Shown piece after piece: positions 1 to 7,472 of a DNA stretch of 14,740 nucleotides. The translations under genes were made by a program, and so were the position numbers. The notes under the pieces are model-generated. The model was given only the letters and a program-made list of their open reading frames with translations. It did no database searches and had not been told where the DNA came from. The stretch is from an uncultured Clostridia bacterium (GTDB lineage Bacteria > Bacillota > Clostridia > Peptostreptococcales > Anaerovoracaceae), in NCBI GenBank assembly GCA_945788655.1, contig CALZMV010000021.1, positions 1 through 14,740 of the forward strand, written 5' to 3'. Every line of letters begins with the position of its first letter. Positions within the stretch are counted from its first letter, which is position 1.

Positions 1-1185
1 GGTACAGGTAATATCATAGGTGTTGCTACAGCCATCTGTGCAGGTGGTGCAGGTGCAGTATTCTGGATGTGGGTTACAGCTATAATCGGTGGGGCTTCAG
101 CCTTTGTTGAATCTACATTAGCACAGATATACAAGAAGAGAAATGATGACGGAACAAGCTATGGTGGTCCTGCTTTCTATATGAGAGATGCTCTTAAACA
201 GAGATGGCTTGGAGTTATATTCTCAGTTTTAATCATTATGACTTACGCTGTTGGATATAACATGCTGGCAGCTTATAACCTTCAGGACACATTCTCAGCA
301 TTTGACTTCTACAGCAAGACTACAGCTGTAGTAATCGGAATCATCCTTGCGGTACTGTTTGGCATTATCGTAATCGGTGGTGCCAAGAGACTGGTTAAGG
401 TTACAGAAGTAATGGTTCCTGTTATGGGTGTGCTTTATGTATTAGTTGCAATCTTTGTATTGATTCTCAATGCAAAGCAGTTGCCTGGAATGTTTGCGAT
501 GATCTTTGAAAGCGCATTTGATTTCAAGGCAATCTTTGGTGGTTTTGCAGGTTCATGCATCATGAACGGAATCAAGAGAGGTCTTTATTCAAACGAAGCA
601 GGTATGGGTTCTGCGCCAAATGCAGCAGCAACTGCAGACGTTTCTCATCCGGCTAAGCAGGGTCTTGTACAGATGCTTTCAGTATTCATAGACACATTAC
701 TTATCTGCACAGCTACAGCATTCATGTGCTTATCATCAGGTACAGAATTTAACACTGATATGGGTGGTGCTTCTTTTGTTCAGGCTTCAATGGCTGAAAA
801 CCTTGGAAGCTTCGGTCCAATATTCCTGTGCGTTGCAATGTCATTATTTGCGTTCACAACATTAATCGGAAACTATTCATACTGCGAAGGATGCTTAAGA
901 TTCATCCTTAACAGAGAAGTAAGCAAGAGCGGTATCTTACTATTTAGAATTATCGCAACAGTTCTGGTGTTTGTAGGTGCTATTGCAAGTGCAGGTACTG
1001 TATGGAACCTTGCAGATATGACGCAAGGATTAATGGTAATCGTAAACGTTCCTGTAATCCTTATCTTAGCAAAGCCTGCGATGCTTTGTCTTGAAGACTA
1101 TTGCAAGCAGAAGAAGGAAGGCAAGAATCCTGTATTTATCGCAAAAGATGCAGGTATTGATGCAGATTTAGATTATTGGAAATAA
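1..1185 (+). CDS. Sodium:alanine/glycine symporter (AGCS family), 5'-truncated by the window edge
   Basis: The reading frame is open from base 1, so the gene begins before the window; the first ATG inside (base 67) is internal. About 394 residues are visible. The frame opens with GTGNIIGVATAI, a glycine-rich stretch typical of AGCS transporters, and later has the family-typical GLYSNEAGMGSAPNAAA around visible residues 192-208, thought to lie in the substrate/sodium pathway. Several long hydrophobic segments follow, and the C-terminus is a short charged cytoplasmic tail. Family members import alanine or glycine with sodium across the cytoplasmic membrane. Roughly the first 70-80 residues are probably missing. 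It converges on the ATP synthase operon with a shared terminator. Substrate (alanine, glycine or both) cannot be read from the sequence. Family confidence is high. Confidence 0.93.
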   Translation, partial: GTGNIIGVATAICAGGAGAVFWMWVTAIIGGASAFVESTLAQIYKKRNDDGTSYGGPAFYMRDALKQRWLGVIFSVLIIMTYAVGYNMLAAYNLQDTFSAFDFYSKTTAVVIGIILAVLFGIIVIGGAKRLVKVTEVMVPVMGVLYVLVAIFVLILNAKQLPGMFAMIFESAFDFKAIFGGFAGSCIMNGIKRGLYSNEAGMGSAPNAAATADVSHPAKQGLVQMLSVFIDTLLICTATAFMCLSSGTEFNTDMGGASFVQASMAENLGSFGPIFLCVAMSLFAFTTLIGNYSYCEGCLRFILNREVSKSGILLFRIIATVLVFVGAIASAGTVWNLADMTQGLMVIVNVPVILILAKPAMLCLEDYCKQKKEGKNPVFIAKDAGIDADLDYWK

Positions 1186-1213
1186 GATTCAAACTACAAA
1201 CTTTAAGCTATAT

Positions 1214-1245
1214 AAAAAAGTCTGACGTTCATGTCAGACTTTTTT
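1214..1245. terminator. Bidirectional rho-independent terminator between the symporter and atpC
   Basis: A perfect 7-bp stem (GTCTGAC / GTCAGAC) with a 6-base loop is flanked by six A on the left and six T on the right, so the A/T flanks extend the pairing and supply a U-run on either strand. It lies 28 bases after the symporter stop and 7 bases beyond the atpC stop on the other strand. It can therefore end both convergent transcripts. Confidence 0.9.
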
Positions 1246-1251
1246 GCTTAT

Positions 1252-1662
1252 TCAATGCTGGCTGCTGTTTTTAACCTTTAACCTGTTGGCCGCCCTTGCC
1301 ATCTTTGCTTGAGCCAGCCTGTAGTCTTGCATGCTCTTTTTCTGAAGAAGGGCTTCTCTTGCTTCTTCCTCATCGCGAAGAGCTCTCTTTTCGTCAATTT
1401 CATCGGGATTTTCGATAGTATTGACCAGAATGAGAACCCGATTGTTTTCGACTTTTAATATGCCCTTTGAAACTGCGGCCAGATATTTATCGCCATTAGG
1501 CGTTTTGAACTTCAGGACCCCGGGAGACACTGCTGTAATAAGGTTGCTGTGACCTGCTAGAATGCCGTATTCTCCTGTCATAGTAGTGATTATGAGAGAT
1601 TCACAGTCACCTTCATAATATGGATGGTCCGGAGCCAGAACTTTTAGATAGAAGGTTTTCAT
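1252..1662 (-). CDS. atpC: F1 ATP synthase epsilon subunit
   Basis: 136 residues, a normal length for epsilon. The N-terminal half (residues 1-85) is the expected beta-sandwich with TMTGEYGILAGHSNLI, the conserved 'G.yGilpgHa.l' region that contacts gamma and the c-ring. The C-terminal half (about 88-132, from DEIDEKRAL to AANRLKV) is rich in Ala, Lys and Glu and fits the two-helix regulatory domain that can inhibit ATP hydrolysis. It is the last gene of the operon. Its ATG overlaps the atpD stop codon by one base, so translation is probably coupled. A terminator follows directly. Confidence 0.96.
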   Translation of the reverse strand: MKTFYLKVLAPDHPYYEGDCESLIITTMTGEYGILAGHSNLITAVSPGVLKFKTPNGDKYLAAVSKGILKVENNRVLILVNTIENPDEIDEKRALRDEEEAREALLQKKSMQDYRLAQAKMARAANRLKVKNSSQH

Positions 1663-3062
1663 TAGAAATCACCAGCCTTAAGTTTCTCTGCTTTCTCAAC
1701 TACGTCATCTATTGTTCCTACGTTGAAGAATGCCGATTCAGGGTACTTATCCATTTCACCTTCAATGATTGCTTTGAAGCCGCGAAGAGTTTCCTTGAGA
1801 GGAACATATACACCCGGTATGTTTGTAAACTTTTCCGCAACAAATGTGGGTTGAGCAAGGAAACGCTGAATCATTCTGGCTCTCTTTACAGTAAGCTTAT
1901 CTTCTTCACTTAATTCGTCTATACCTAAGATTGCTATGATGTCTTGAAGCTCTTTGTATTTTTGAAGTATTTCCTGAACAGTTCTTGCAATATGGTAGTG
2001 TTCTTCACCAACGATGGAAGGTTCAAGAATTCTTGATGTGGATTCAAGTGGGTCAACAGCAGGGTATAGACCTTGTTCTGCAATCTTTCTGCTTAAAACC
2101 GTGGTAGCATCAAGATGGGTAAAGGTGGTAGCGGGAGCAGGGTCCGTTAAGTCATCGGCAGGCACGTAAACAGCCTGCACAGATGTGATTGAACCTTTTT
2201 TTGTGGATGTAATTCTCTCCTGGAGAGCGCCCATTTCTCCGGCCAATGTTGGCTGGTAACCAACAGCAGAAGGCATTCTGCCCAGCAGAGTAGATACTTC
2301 ACTGCCGGCCTGAACAAATCGGAAGATATTATCGATAAAAAGAAGAACGTCTTTGTTTTCTTTGTCCCTAAAGTATTCTGCCATTGTAAGCCCTGAAAGA
2401 GCCACTCTCATACGGACACCCGGGGCTTCGTTCATCTGACCGAAGACCAGGGCAGTCTTGTCGGAAACACCGCTTTCCTGCATTTCGTGCCATAGGTCGT
2501 TGCCTTCACGAGAACGTTCACCTACACCTGTGAAGATTGAATATCCGCCGTGCTCCATAGCTACATTATGAATCATTTCCTGAATAAGGACTGTTTTACC
2601 CACACCGGCACCGCCGAACAGACCGATTTTACCACCCTTTGGATAAGGCTCAAGTAAATCTATCACCTTGATTCCTGTTTCAAGAATTTCTACAGCGGGA
2701 CTCAGGTCTTCAAATGAGGGGGCATTGCGATGAATACCCCAGCGTTCCTGATCTGCAGGGATTTCAGCACCTCCATCAATTGGTTGACCCAGTACATTAA
2801 ACATTCTGCCTAAAGTTGCTTCGCCCACAGGAACCTGAATAGTGTTTCCTGTGGCCTTTACCACCATGTTTCTGGCAAGACCTTCGCTTCCAGAAAGCAT
2901 AATGCAGCGCACGGCATTGTTTCCGATGTGCTGTGCTACTTCCATTACCAGCTGTTTGTCATCTATATCGACTGTAAGGGCTTCGTTTATTTTAGGCAGG
3001 TGACCGGGTTCGAATCTGACATCAACAACTGATCCGCTGACCTGTATGATTTTTCCTGTCAT
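1662..3062 (-). CDS. atpD: F1 ATP synthase catalytic beta subunit
   Basis: 466 residues, full length. The Walker A loop GGAGVGKT is at residues 150-157. The catalytic glutamate lies in GVGERSREGNDL, and the Walker B aspartate is in the DVLLFIDNIFRF stretch. The C-terminal domain carries the DELSEED loop (here DELSEEDKL), the lever that pushes gamma and meets epsilon. Beta forms the catalytic nucleotide site with the alpha arginine finger. An AGGGAGG-type Shine-Dalgarno lies just upstream in the end of atpG (about 3072-3079), and only three bases separate the atpG stop from this ATG. Nothing in the catalytic machinery looks altered. Confidence 0.99.
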   Translation of the reverse strand: MTGKIIQVSGSVVDVRFEPGHLPKINEALTVDIDDKQLVMEVAQHIGNNAVRCIMLSGSEGLARNMVVKATGNTIQVPVGEATLGRMFNVLGQPIDGGAEIPADQERWGIHRNAPSFEDLSPAVEILETGIKVIDLLEPYPKGGKIGLFGGAGVGKTVLIQEMIHNVAMEHGGYSIFTGVGERSREGNDLWHEMQESGVSDKTALVFGQMNEAPGVRMRVALSGLTMAEYFRDKENKDVLLFIDNIFRFVQAGSEVSTLLGRMPSAVGYQPTLAGEMGALQERITSTKKGSITSVQAVYVPADDLTDPAPATTFTHLDATTVLSRKIAEQGLYPAVDPLESTSRILEPSIVGEEHYHIARTVQEILQKYKELQDIIAILGIDELSEEDKLTVKRARMIQRFLAQPTFVAEKFTNIPGVYVPLKETLRGFKAIIEGEMDKYPESAFFNVGTIDDVVEKAEKLKAGDF

Positions 3063-3065
3063 ATA

Positions 3066-3974
3066 TTAATTACCTCCCTTTTGTTTTTCTCTCTTCTGTT
3101 TCAATGCCTTGGCACCTGAAGAAATTTCTGTGATTTCCTGTGTTATTGCTCCCTGGCGTATATAGTTGTACTCAAGACGAAGCTTTTCAAGAAGCTCCTG
3201 AGCATTCTGATTGGCTGCATCCATTGCTGTCATTCTCGCGTTCTGCTCACTGCAGAAGCTGTCAACCAATGCGGAGTATATAAATCCTGATATATAGCTT
3301 GGCATTATGTTATCAAGAACCTCTTCGATTGAAGGCTCAAACTCAAAGATCGGGTCATCGGCATCCTGATCGTCCGAATAAAAATGGCTTCTGTGGAAAG
3401 GAATCAATCTTAAAGAGCTAGCTTCGCCACCGCTGAGGCCACCCTTGAAGTCTGTATATACGGCAAAAATCTTTACAAGCTTATGCCTGTTAAAGTCTTC
3501 AAGAAGGACATCACAGATTTCTCTGGCTCTTCCAAGAGTAGGGTTTTGAGCTGTATAGACAAAATTATGCTCGATGGGAATCTGATGAGCATCAAAATAA
3601 TGGCGGCCATATTCACCAACTACATAAAGCTTTACATCTTTGTGCTCATCTATGATTTTTTGAGCTTCTTTAATAACATTCTGATTGTATGCACCTGCAA
3701 GTCCTTTGTCTGCAGTAATTATGAGAATGCCATAGGTTCCCTCCAGTTCATCCTTTTCTGAAGGAGGGAAGAAGTATTGGCTGCTTACACCGTTTGCATG
3801 GCGGAATATTCTTTTGATTTCTTCTTTAAGGGCACTGAAGTATGGTTTTGTGTTGTCCAGCTCGCCTTTTGCCTTCTGCATCTTGGTAGATGCGATTAAA
3901 TACATGGCATTGGTAATCTTTTGTGTATCGTGGACACTCTTTATTCTGTTTTTAATTTCTTTAGTGTTAGCCAT
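3066..3974 (-). CDS. atpG: F1 ATP synthase gamma subunit (rotor shaft)
   Basis: 302 residues, slightly longer than the common 280-290. The N-terminus MANTKEIKNRIKSVHDTQKI is the classic gamma start, forming the first half of the central coiled coil. The C-terminus (ARMTAMDAANQNAQELLEKL, then QGAITQEITEIS) forms the second half inserted in the alpha3beta3 barrel. The central Rossmann-like domain includes ITADKGLAGAYN. A charged acidic insert (SDDQDADDPIFEFEPS, about residues 200-215) probably accounts for the extra length. An AAGGTGA Shine-Dalgarno at 3981-3987 overlaps the atpA stop codon region, so translation is coupled to atpA. Confidence 0.98.
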   Translation of the reverse strand: MANTKEIKNRIKSVHDTQKITNAMYLIASTKMQKAKGELDNTKPYFSALKEEIKRIFRHANGVSSQYFFPPSEKDELEGTYGILIITADKGLAGAYNQNVIKEAQKIIDEHKDVKLYVVGEYGRHYFDAHQIPIEHNFVYTAQNPTLGRAREICDVLLEDFNRHKLVKIFAVYTDFKGGLSGGEASSLRLIPFHRSHFYSDDQDADDPIFEFEPSIEEVLDNIMPSYISGFIYSALVDSFCSEQNARMTAMDAANQNAQELLEKLRLEYNYIRQGAITQEITEISSGAKALKQKREKQKGGN

Positions 3975-3987
3975 AAGAAATCACCTT

Positions 3988-5730
3988 CTAGTCAGAAACA
4001 TACTTTTCAAGGAAGGCTTTAGATATTTTACTTATCTTTGCCTTGTCTTCTTCCGAAAGCACCCCGGTTTCATCTATTCTCTGGCAAATATCAAAATGCG
4101 AGTCTTCAAAATATGCTATAAGTTCATCCTTTGCATTTTGAATTTTGCTAAGAGGTATGTGCTGGAACAGATGCTCAAGGGCAGCAACTAAAATAATGAC
4201 TTTCTGATGATGCTTAAGGGGATTGTACTGTGGCTGTCTTAATAGTCTCATAAGACTCTGACCATAAGCTAACTGGTTCTTGGTTGCATCATCTAAATCG
4301 CTGGCAAACTGTGTGAATACTTCCATTTCACGATATTGGGCAAGGTCAAGTCTCAGTGCTCCTGAAGCTTTTTTCATAGCCTTTGTCTGGGCATCTCCGC
4401 CTACACGAGATACGGACAGACCAACGTTTACAGCAGGTCTCTGACCGGCAAAGAACAGGTCGCTTTCAAGGAAGATCTGACCGTCAGTGATGGAAATAAT
4501 ATTTGTTGGAATGTATGCGGAAACGTCTCCTGCCTGTGTTTCAACAATAGGCAGTGCTGTAATACTCCCGCCACCACGCTCATGGCTTAAGTGAGCAGAA
4601 CGTTCGAGCAATCTTGAATGAAGGTAGAATACATCCCCTGGATAGGCTTCACGTCCGGGAGGTCTTTCCAGCAGCAAACTGAGAGTTCTGTATGCCACAG
4701 CATGCTTGGATAAATCGTCGTAGACGATCAGGACATCCTTTCCCCGGTCCATAAAGTATTCACCTATGGCGCAGCCTGCATATGGAGCAATGTACTGCAT
4801 AGGGGCGGCATCACCTGCAGGTGCATTCACTATGATTGAATAGTCCATAGCACCGTGCTTCTTAAGTGTTTCTGCAATCTGTGCCACGGAGCTGGACTTC
4901 TGGCCTATTGCAACATAAATACAAATTATATCTTTGCCCTTCTGATTAATTATAGTATCTATGGCGATTGTTGACTTGCCGGTCTGTCTGTCACCGATAA
5001 TCAGTTCACGCTGACCTCTTCCGATAGGGAACATGGCATCGATGGTAAGGATACCGGTTTCCAGGGACTGATTTACAGGCTGACGCTCAATGATGGATGG
5101 GGCAGGGTGTTCTATTTCCCTGTAGTCATCAGTTACAATATCTCCCTTGCCGTCAATAGGCATACCAAGGGCATTTACAACACGACCGAGCATTGTTTCA
5201 CCTACGGAAATACCTGCAGTTTTACCGGTGCGCTTTACTGTACTTCCTGCAGTGATTTCATCTGTATCGTCGAAAAGAATACAGCCGATTTCATTTTCTC
5301 TTAAGTCTTGAACCATACCTCTAACGCCTGATGTAAAGATGAGAATTTCGCCGTATGAAGCATTTTCGAGACCTTCAACGCTAGCAATGCCGTCACCTAC
5401 AGTTATAACTGTACCGATTTCCTGGGAAAGTGCCTTAGGCGTCCAGTTTTCAACAGTTTCTCGAATCAGCGGGATAACATTACCGTTCTGCTTTGGAACA
5501 TTGATGAGGGTATCCTTTAGCTGCTGGAATCTTCCGTTTACACTCCAGTCATATACTTCACCCAAAACTTCAAGTCTGAAGCCGCCGGGGAAGGCGTTAC
5601 TCTTTTCCCATATCAGTTGGATTCCTTCACCATATTTCTTAGCCAGAAAGGCATTAAATCTTGTGGTCTGAGCTTCATCTGGTGGGGAAATTGAATAGAG
5701 AATAGCCTTTTTACTGGTAGATTGAGTCAT
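3988..5730 (-). CDS. atpA: F1 ATP synthase alpha subunit with an N-terminal delta-subunit C-terminal-domain fusion
   Basis: 580 residues, about 77 more than a usual alpha. From residue about 104 (EIGTVITVGDGIA) onward it is an ordinary alpha: nucleotide loop GDRQTGKST at 246-254 (near residue 169 in E. coli alpha), arginine-finger motif VSRVGG, and the helical C-terminal domain. Residues about 7-77 instead look like the second domain of delta/OSCP: FLAKKYGEGIQLIWE, then FPGGFRLEVLGEVYDWSV, matching the delta pattern '(l/i)GG...v.d.v.DgSv...L..L'. A remnant resembling the normal alpha N-terminal helix (IRETVENW) follows. No atpH gene exists between atpF and this gene. The start at 5730 is chosen because AAGGAGG lies 8 bases upstream; the frame is open to an ATG at 5784 that lacks such a site. 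The gene overlaps the end of atpF by 20 bases. Alpha identity is certain; the delta-like reading is by motif and is strong. Confidence 0.96.
   Translation of the reverse strand: MTQSTSKKAILYSISPPDEAQTTRFNAFLAKKYGEGIQLIWEKSNAFPGGFRLEVLGEVYDWSVNGRFQQLKDTLINVPKQNGNVIPLIRETVENWTPKALSQEIGTVITVGDGIASVEGLENASYGEILIFTSGVRGMVQDLRENEIGCILFDDTDEITAGSTVKRTGKTAGISVGETMLGRVVNALGMPIDGKGDIVTDDYREIEHPAPSIIERQPVNQSLETGILTIDAMFPIGRGQRELIIGDRQTGKSTIAIDTIINQKGKDIICIYVAIGQKSSSVAQIAETLKKHGAMDYSIIVNAPAGDAAPMQYIAPYAGCAIGEYFMDRGKDVLIVYDDLSKHAVAYRTLSLLLERPPGREAYPGDVFYLHSRLLERSAHLSHERGGGSITALPIVETQAGDVSAYIPTNIISITDGQIFLESDLFFAGQRPAVNVGLSVSRVGGDAQTKAMKKASGALRLDLAQYREMEVFTQFASDLDDATKNQLAYGQSLMRLLRQPQYNPLKHHQKVIILVAALEHLFQHIPLSKIQNAKDELIAYFEDSHFDICQRIDETGVLSEEDKAKISKISKAFLEKYVSD
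5491..5712 (-). other. Delta (OSCP) C-terminal-domain-like region inside atpA
   Basis: Codons for residues about 7-80 of the AtpA fusion. Visible delta-type features are a first strand (KKAILYSI), an amphipathic helix (TTRFNAFLAKKYG), the strand IQLIWE, the glycine pair in FPGGFRLEV, and the strand-turn-helix VYDWSVNGRFQQLKDTL. In standard ATP synthases this domain binds the b-subunit C-termini at the top of the peripheral stalk. The preceding six-helix N-terminal domain of delta (about 100 residues) is wholly missing. Domain boundaries are approximate. Confidence 0.85.
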
Positions 5731-6211
5731 CTGAGCTACCTCCTTCGGCTGCATCCAGGAACTGTTCAAAGGCCTCGGATGCACTTGATTCTAAAACAAG
5801 CTTTTCTGTAGCAGTTGTAACCATCTCAGATATCTCATCCTGAGCACTTTTTAATATGTTTTCCTTTTCTTTTTCTGCATTATGGCGTGCTTCTGAAATG
5901 ATCTTTGCTGCTGTTTCTTCTGCCTGACTTATTCTCTTGGCACAAAGCATATCCAGTTCCCGATGTATTTTCTTTTTTTCTTCAGATATTTCGCTGTCTG
6001 CTTCCATGCGAAGTGTCTGATATTCATTTTTTTGTTTTATAGCATCTGCAAGATGCTGATTTGCCTCTGCGTCCATTTTTTCGTAATATTCCTCGCGTTT
6101 TGCCATGAAGTTTTTAACAGGTCTGTATAGCAGATAGTAAAGGATGGCAAAGAGGAGAGTAAAGTTAAACAGATGCAGGAATATTTGCTGAAAATCTATG
6201 TTTAATGGCAT
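5711..6211 (-). CDS. atpF: Fo ATP synthase b subunit (peripheral stalk)
   Basis: 166 residues, normal for b. An N-terminal membrane span (about residues 8-28, FLHLFNFTLLFAILYYLLY) leads to RPVKNFM, then a long charged helix with heptad-like spacing (about 36-150) that dimerises as the stalk. The C-terminus (EKLVLESSASEAFEQFL) is the part expected to meet the delta C-terminal domain, here present on alpha. The ATG at 6211 is preferred: GAGGTGAG lies about 5-6 bases upstream, while the GTG at 6220 would sit within that site. The start is 16 bases after atpE, and the gene overlaps atpA by 20 bases. No delta sequence is fused to its C-terminus, unlike the actinobacterial b-delta fusions. Confidence 0.95.
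   Translation of the reverse strand: MPLNIDFQQIFLHLFNFTLLFAILYYLLYRPVKNFMAKREEYYEKMDAEANQHLADAIKQKNEYQTLRMEADSEISEEKKKIHRELDMLCAKRISQAEETAAKIISEARHNAEKEKENILKSAQDEISEMVTTATEKLVLESSASEAFEQFLDAAEGGSSDDSIYQ
5739..5745 (-). promoter_or_regulatory. Ribosome binding site that fixes the atpA start
   Basis: On the minus strand AAGGAGG stands 8 bases before the ATG at 5730. It lies inside the last codons of atpF. This near-perfect site argues that the fused atpA frame begins here by design, not from an accidental deletion joining two genes or from the upstream ATGs at 5754 or 5784. Confidence 0.9.
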
Positions 6212-6227
6212 AAATCTCACCTCGCTT

Positions 6228-6593
6228 TTACAGTACGAAGATGATAAGGATTACTACAAGCAATGCGTAGATAATGGCTGTTTCCATAAATACGATACCC
6301 AGCATAAGGGTAGTTCTTATCTTTCCTTCAGCTTCAGGCTGTCTTGCAATACCTTCAGCTGATTTACCAACAGCAATACCCATACCTAGGGCACCTAGGC
6401 CCGCAGCAAAGCTGATGGCAATACCGCAGGCAATGGCCTTGTTGCCAAGAAGCGAATTCTCCGAATCCACCTGATTTGCCACGGCTGTTTCATTGGCTGT
6501 ATCTGAAGGAGTATCCGCATAAGCCGCTACAGGAAGGATTGCAGCTGCAATAATAAGCATTAAAGCAAAAATAAATAAAAATTTCTTTTTCAT
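6228..6593 (-). CDS. atpE: Fo ATP synthase c subunit with a signal-peptide-like N-terminal extension
   Basis: 121 residues against the usual 70-90. Residues 1-26 (MKKK, a hydrophobic core, then VAAYA) look like a signal peptide with an AYA/D cleavage site, followed by a polar Thr/Asn/Ser-rich linker to about residue 48. The c hairpin follows: a glycine-rich first helix (GLGALGMGIAVG), the RQPE loop at 84-87, and a second helix with the ion-carrying Glu104 in FMETAIIY. Compared with sodium-type c rings, the Glu-Thr pair and Tyr109 are present, but the helix-1 glutamine is replaced by Met, so proton coupling seems more likely; this is inference. The ATG at 6593 is chosen because GAGAGGT lies 7-8 bases upstream. 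The frame is open to 6677, within atpB, without support. Confidence 0.95.
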   Translation of the reverse strand: MKKKFLFIFALMLIIAAAILPVAAYADTPSDTANETAVANQVDSENSLLGNKAIACGIAISFAAGLGALGMGIAVGKSAEGIARQPEAEGKIRTTLMLGIVFMETAIIYALLVVILIIFVL

Positions 6594-6621
6594 ATCAAAA
6601 ACCTCTCTTGTAATCTTAAAT

Positions 6622-7452
6622 CTATGCAATAGAATTCTGCTCGGAAACCTTAAGGGCAGGTTCTGAAACTTCACCATAGAACAGTGAAGTCAGCATCGTC
6701 AGTACATATGCCTGAACTACTGCATGGAGCAGCGTAAAAACTATTCCCACAACTACAGGAAGCCCGTAGCTGAGGCTTGAATAGTAATAGACCAGTTCCG
6801 TTACCAGTGCTCCGCTCAGAAGGGCGCCGAACAATCTGAAACTCATAGAAATAGGAAGCGAAAATTCTTTTAATGTCTTTCCGAGTCCTCTCAACCTGTT
6901 TCCTGCAATACCTCCCGACATTATTATTAGATAAGAGAGACATCCTATGGCAATTGCACCGTTAATGTCTGAAAGAGGTGCAGGCAGTGAAATCGAAGCG
7001 CCGCTGACCGTTATTGCCTGAAAACCAAAGAGCTCGAATAAAGTGCTGACAAAGATGTAAACACCTACCGCAAAGCAATAGGCACTTACGAAGGTGTTCC
7101 TGTTAGGGCTGTTGCCTTTGACCATGTTGTCAAACAGGTTGACAATCTCCTCAAGAATCAATTGAAATTTACCAGGAACCATGGTAAATTTTCTAATGAC
7201 GAAGATTCGGATAATAAGGCACACTGCAAAGAGCATACCTGTAACTGCGAATCCCGAAATGAGACCGGGATTAACTATCAAAACTCCAAACAGGTTTATC
7301 CGGCCGGTTTCATGCAAAACTGCATCTCTCATTATTTCCTGAATGCCTTCAGGTTCACTGCCTGGATTTGCTGTAAAAAAGCTGGCTGTTAAAAAGATAA
7401 TCATCAGACAGATAAAAAAGATGCCGCTTTTTTTCTTCTGCTTTTTTGTCAT
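6622..7452 (-). CDS. atpB: Fo ATP synthase a subunit
   Basis: 276 residues with several membrane helices. The first hydrophobic stretch (residues 9-28) follows a lysine-rich start (MTKKQKKK) as in many a subunits. The essential arginine lies in SFRLFGA, matching E. coli Arg210 in LRLFGN; the Asn after Gly is Ala here. The last helices contain VVQAYVLTMLTSLFYG, including the conserved Gln corresponding to E. coli Gln252. The a subunit forms the two half-channels for the coupling ion next to the c ring. It is the first gene of the operon; no atpI-like gene lies upstream. AAAGGAGGT stands 8 bases before the ATG. Confidence 0.97.
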   Translation of the reverse strand: MTKKQKKKSGIFFICLMIIFLTASFFTANPGSEPEGIQEIMRDAVLHETGRINLFGVLIVNPGLISGFAVTGMLFAVCLIIRIFVIRKFTMVPGKFQLILEEIVNLFDNMVKGNSPNRNTFVSAYCFAVGVYIFVSTLFELFGFQAITVSGASISLPAPLSDINGAIAIGCLSYLIIMSGGIAGNRLRGLGKTLKEFSLPISMSFRLFGALLSGALVTELVYYYSSLSYGLPVVVGIVFTLLHAVVQAYVLTMLTSLFYGEVSEPALKVSEQNSIA

Positions 7453-7472
7453 TGGCTTTACCTCCTTTTCTG

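Noticed and set aside
5339..5671. 110-codon open frame on the plus strand opposite the delta-like region
   Set aside because: It is antisense to well-supported coding sequence, has no recognisable domain and no convincing ribosome site.
5731..5784. Longer atpA beginning at ATG 5784 or 5754
   Set aside because: The added residues lie wholly within atpF, have no delta or alpha resemblance, and lack a ribosome site, while AAGGAGG sits 8 bases before the ATG at 5730.
5711..6211. Possibility that AtpF carries the missing delta N-terminal domain, as in b-delta fusions
   Set aside because: AtpF is of ordinary length and its C-terminus is the normal b stalk end; no extra domain follows.
6594..6677. 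Longer atpE beginning at 6677
   Set aside because: It would overlap the end of atpB by more than 50 bases without a ribosome site; the ATG at 6593 has GAGAGGT at good spacing and starts a proper leader.
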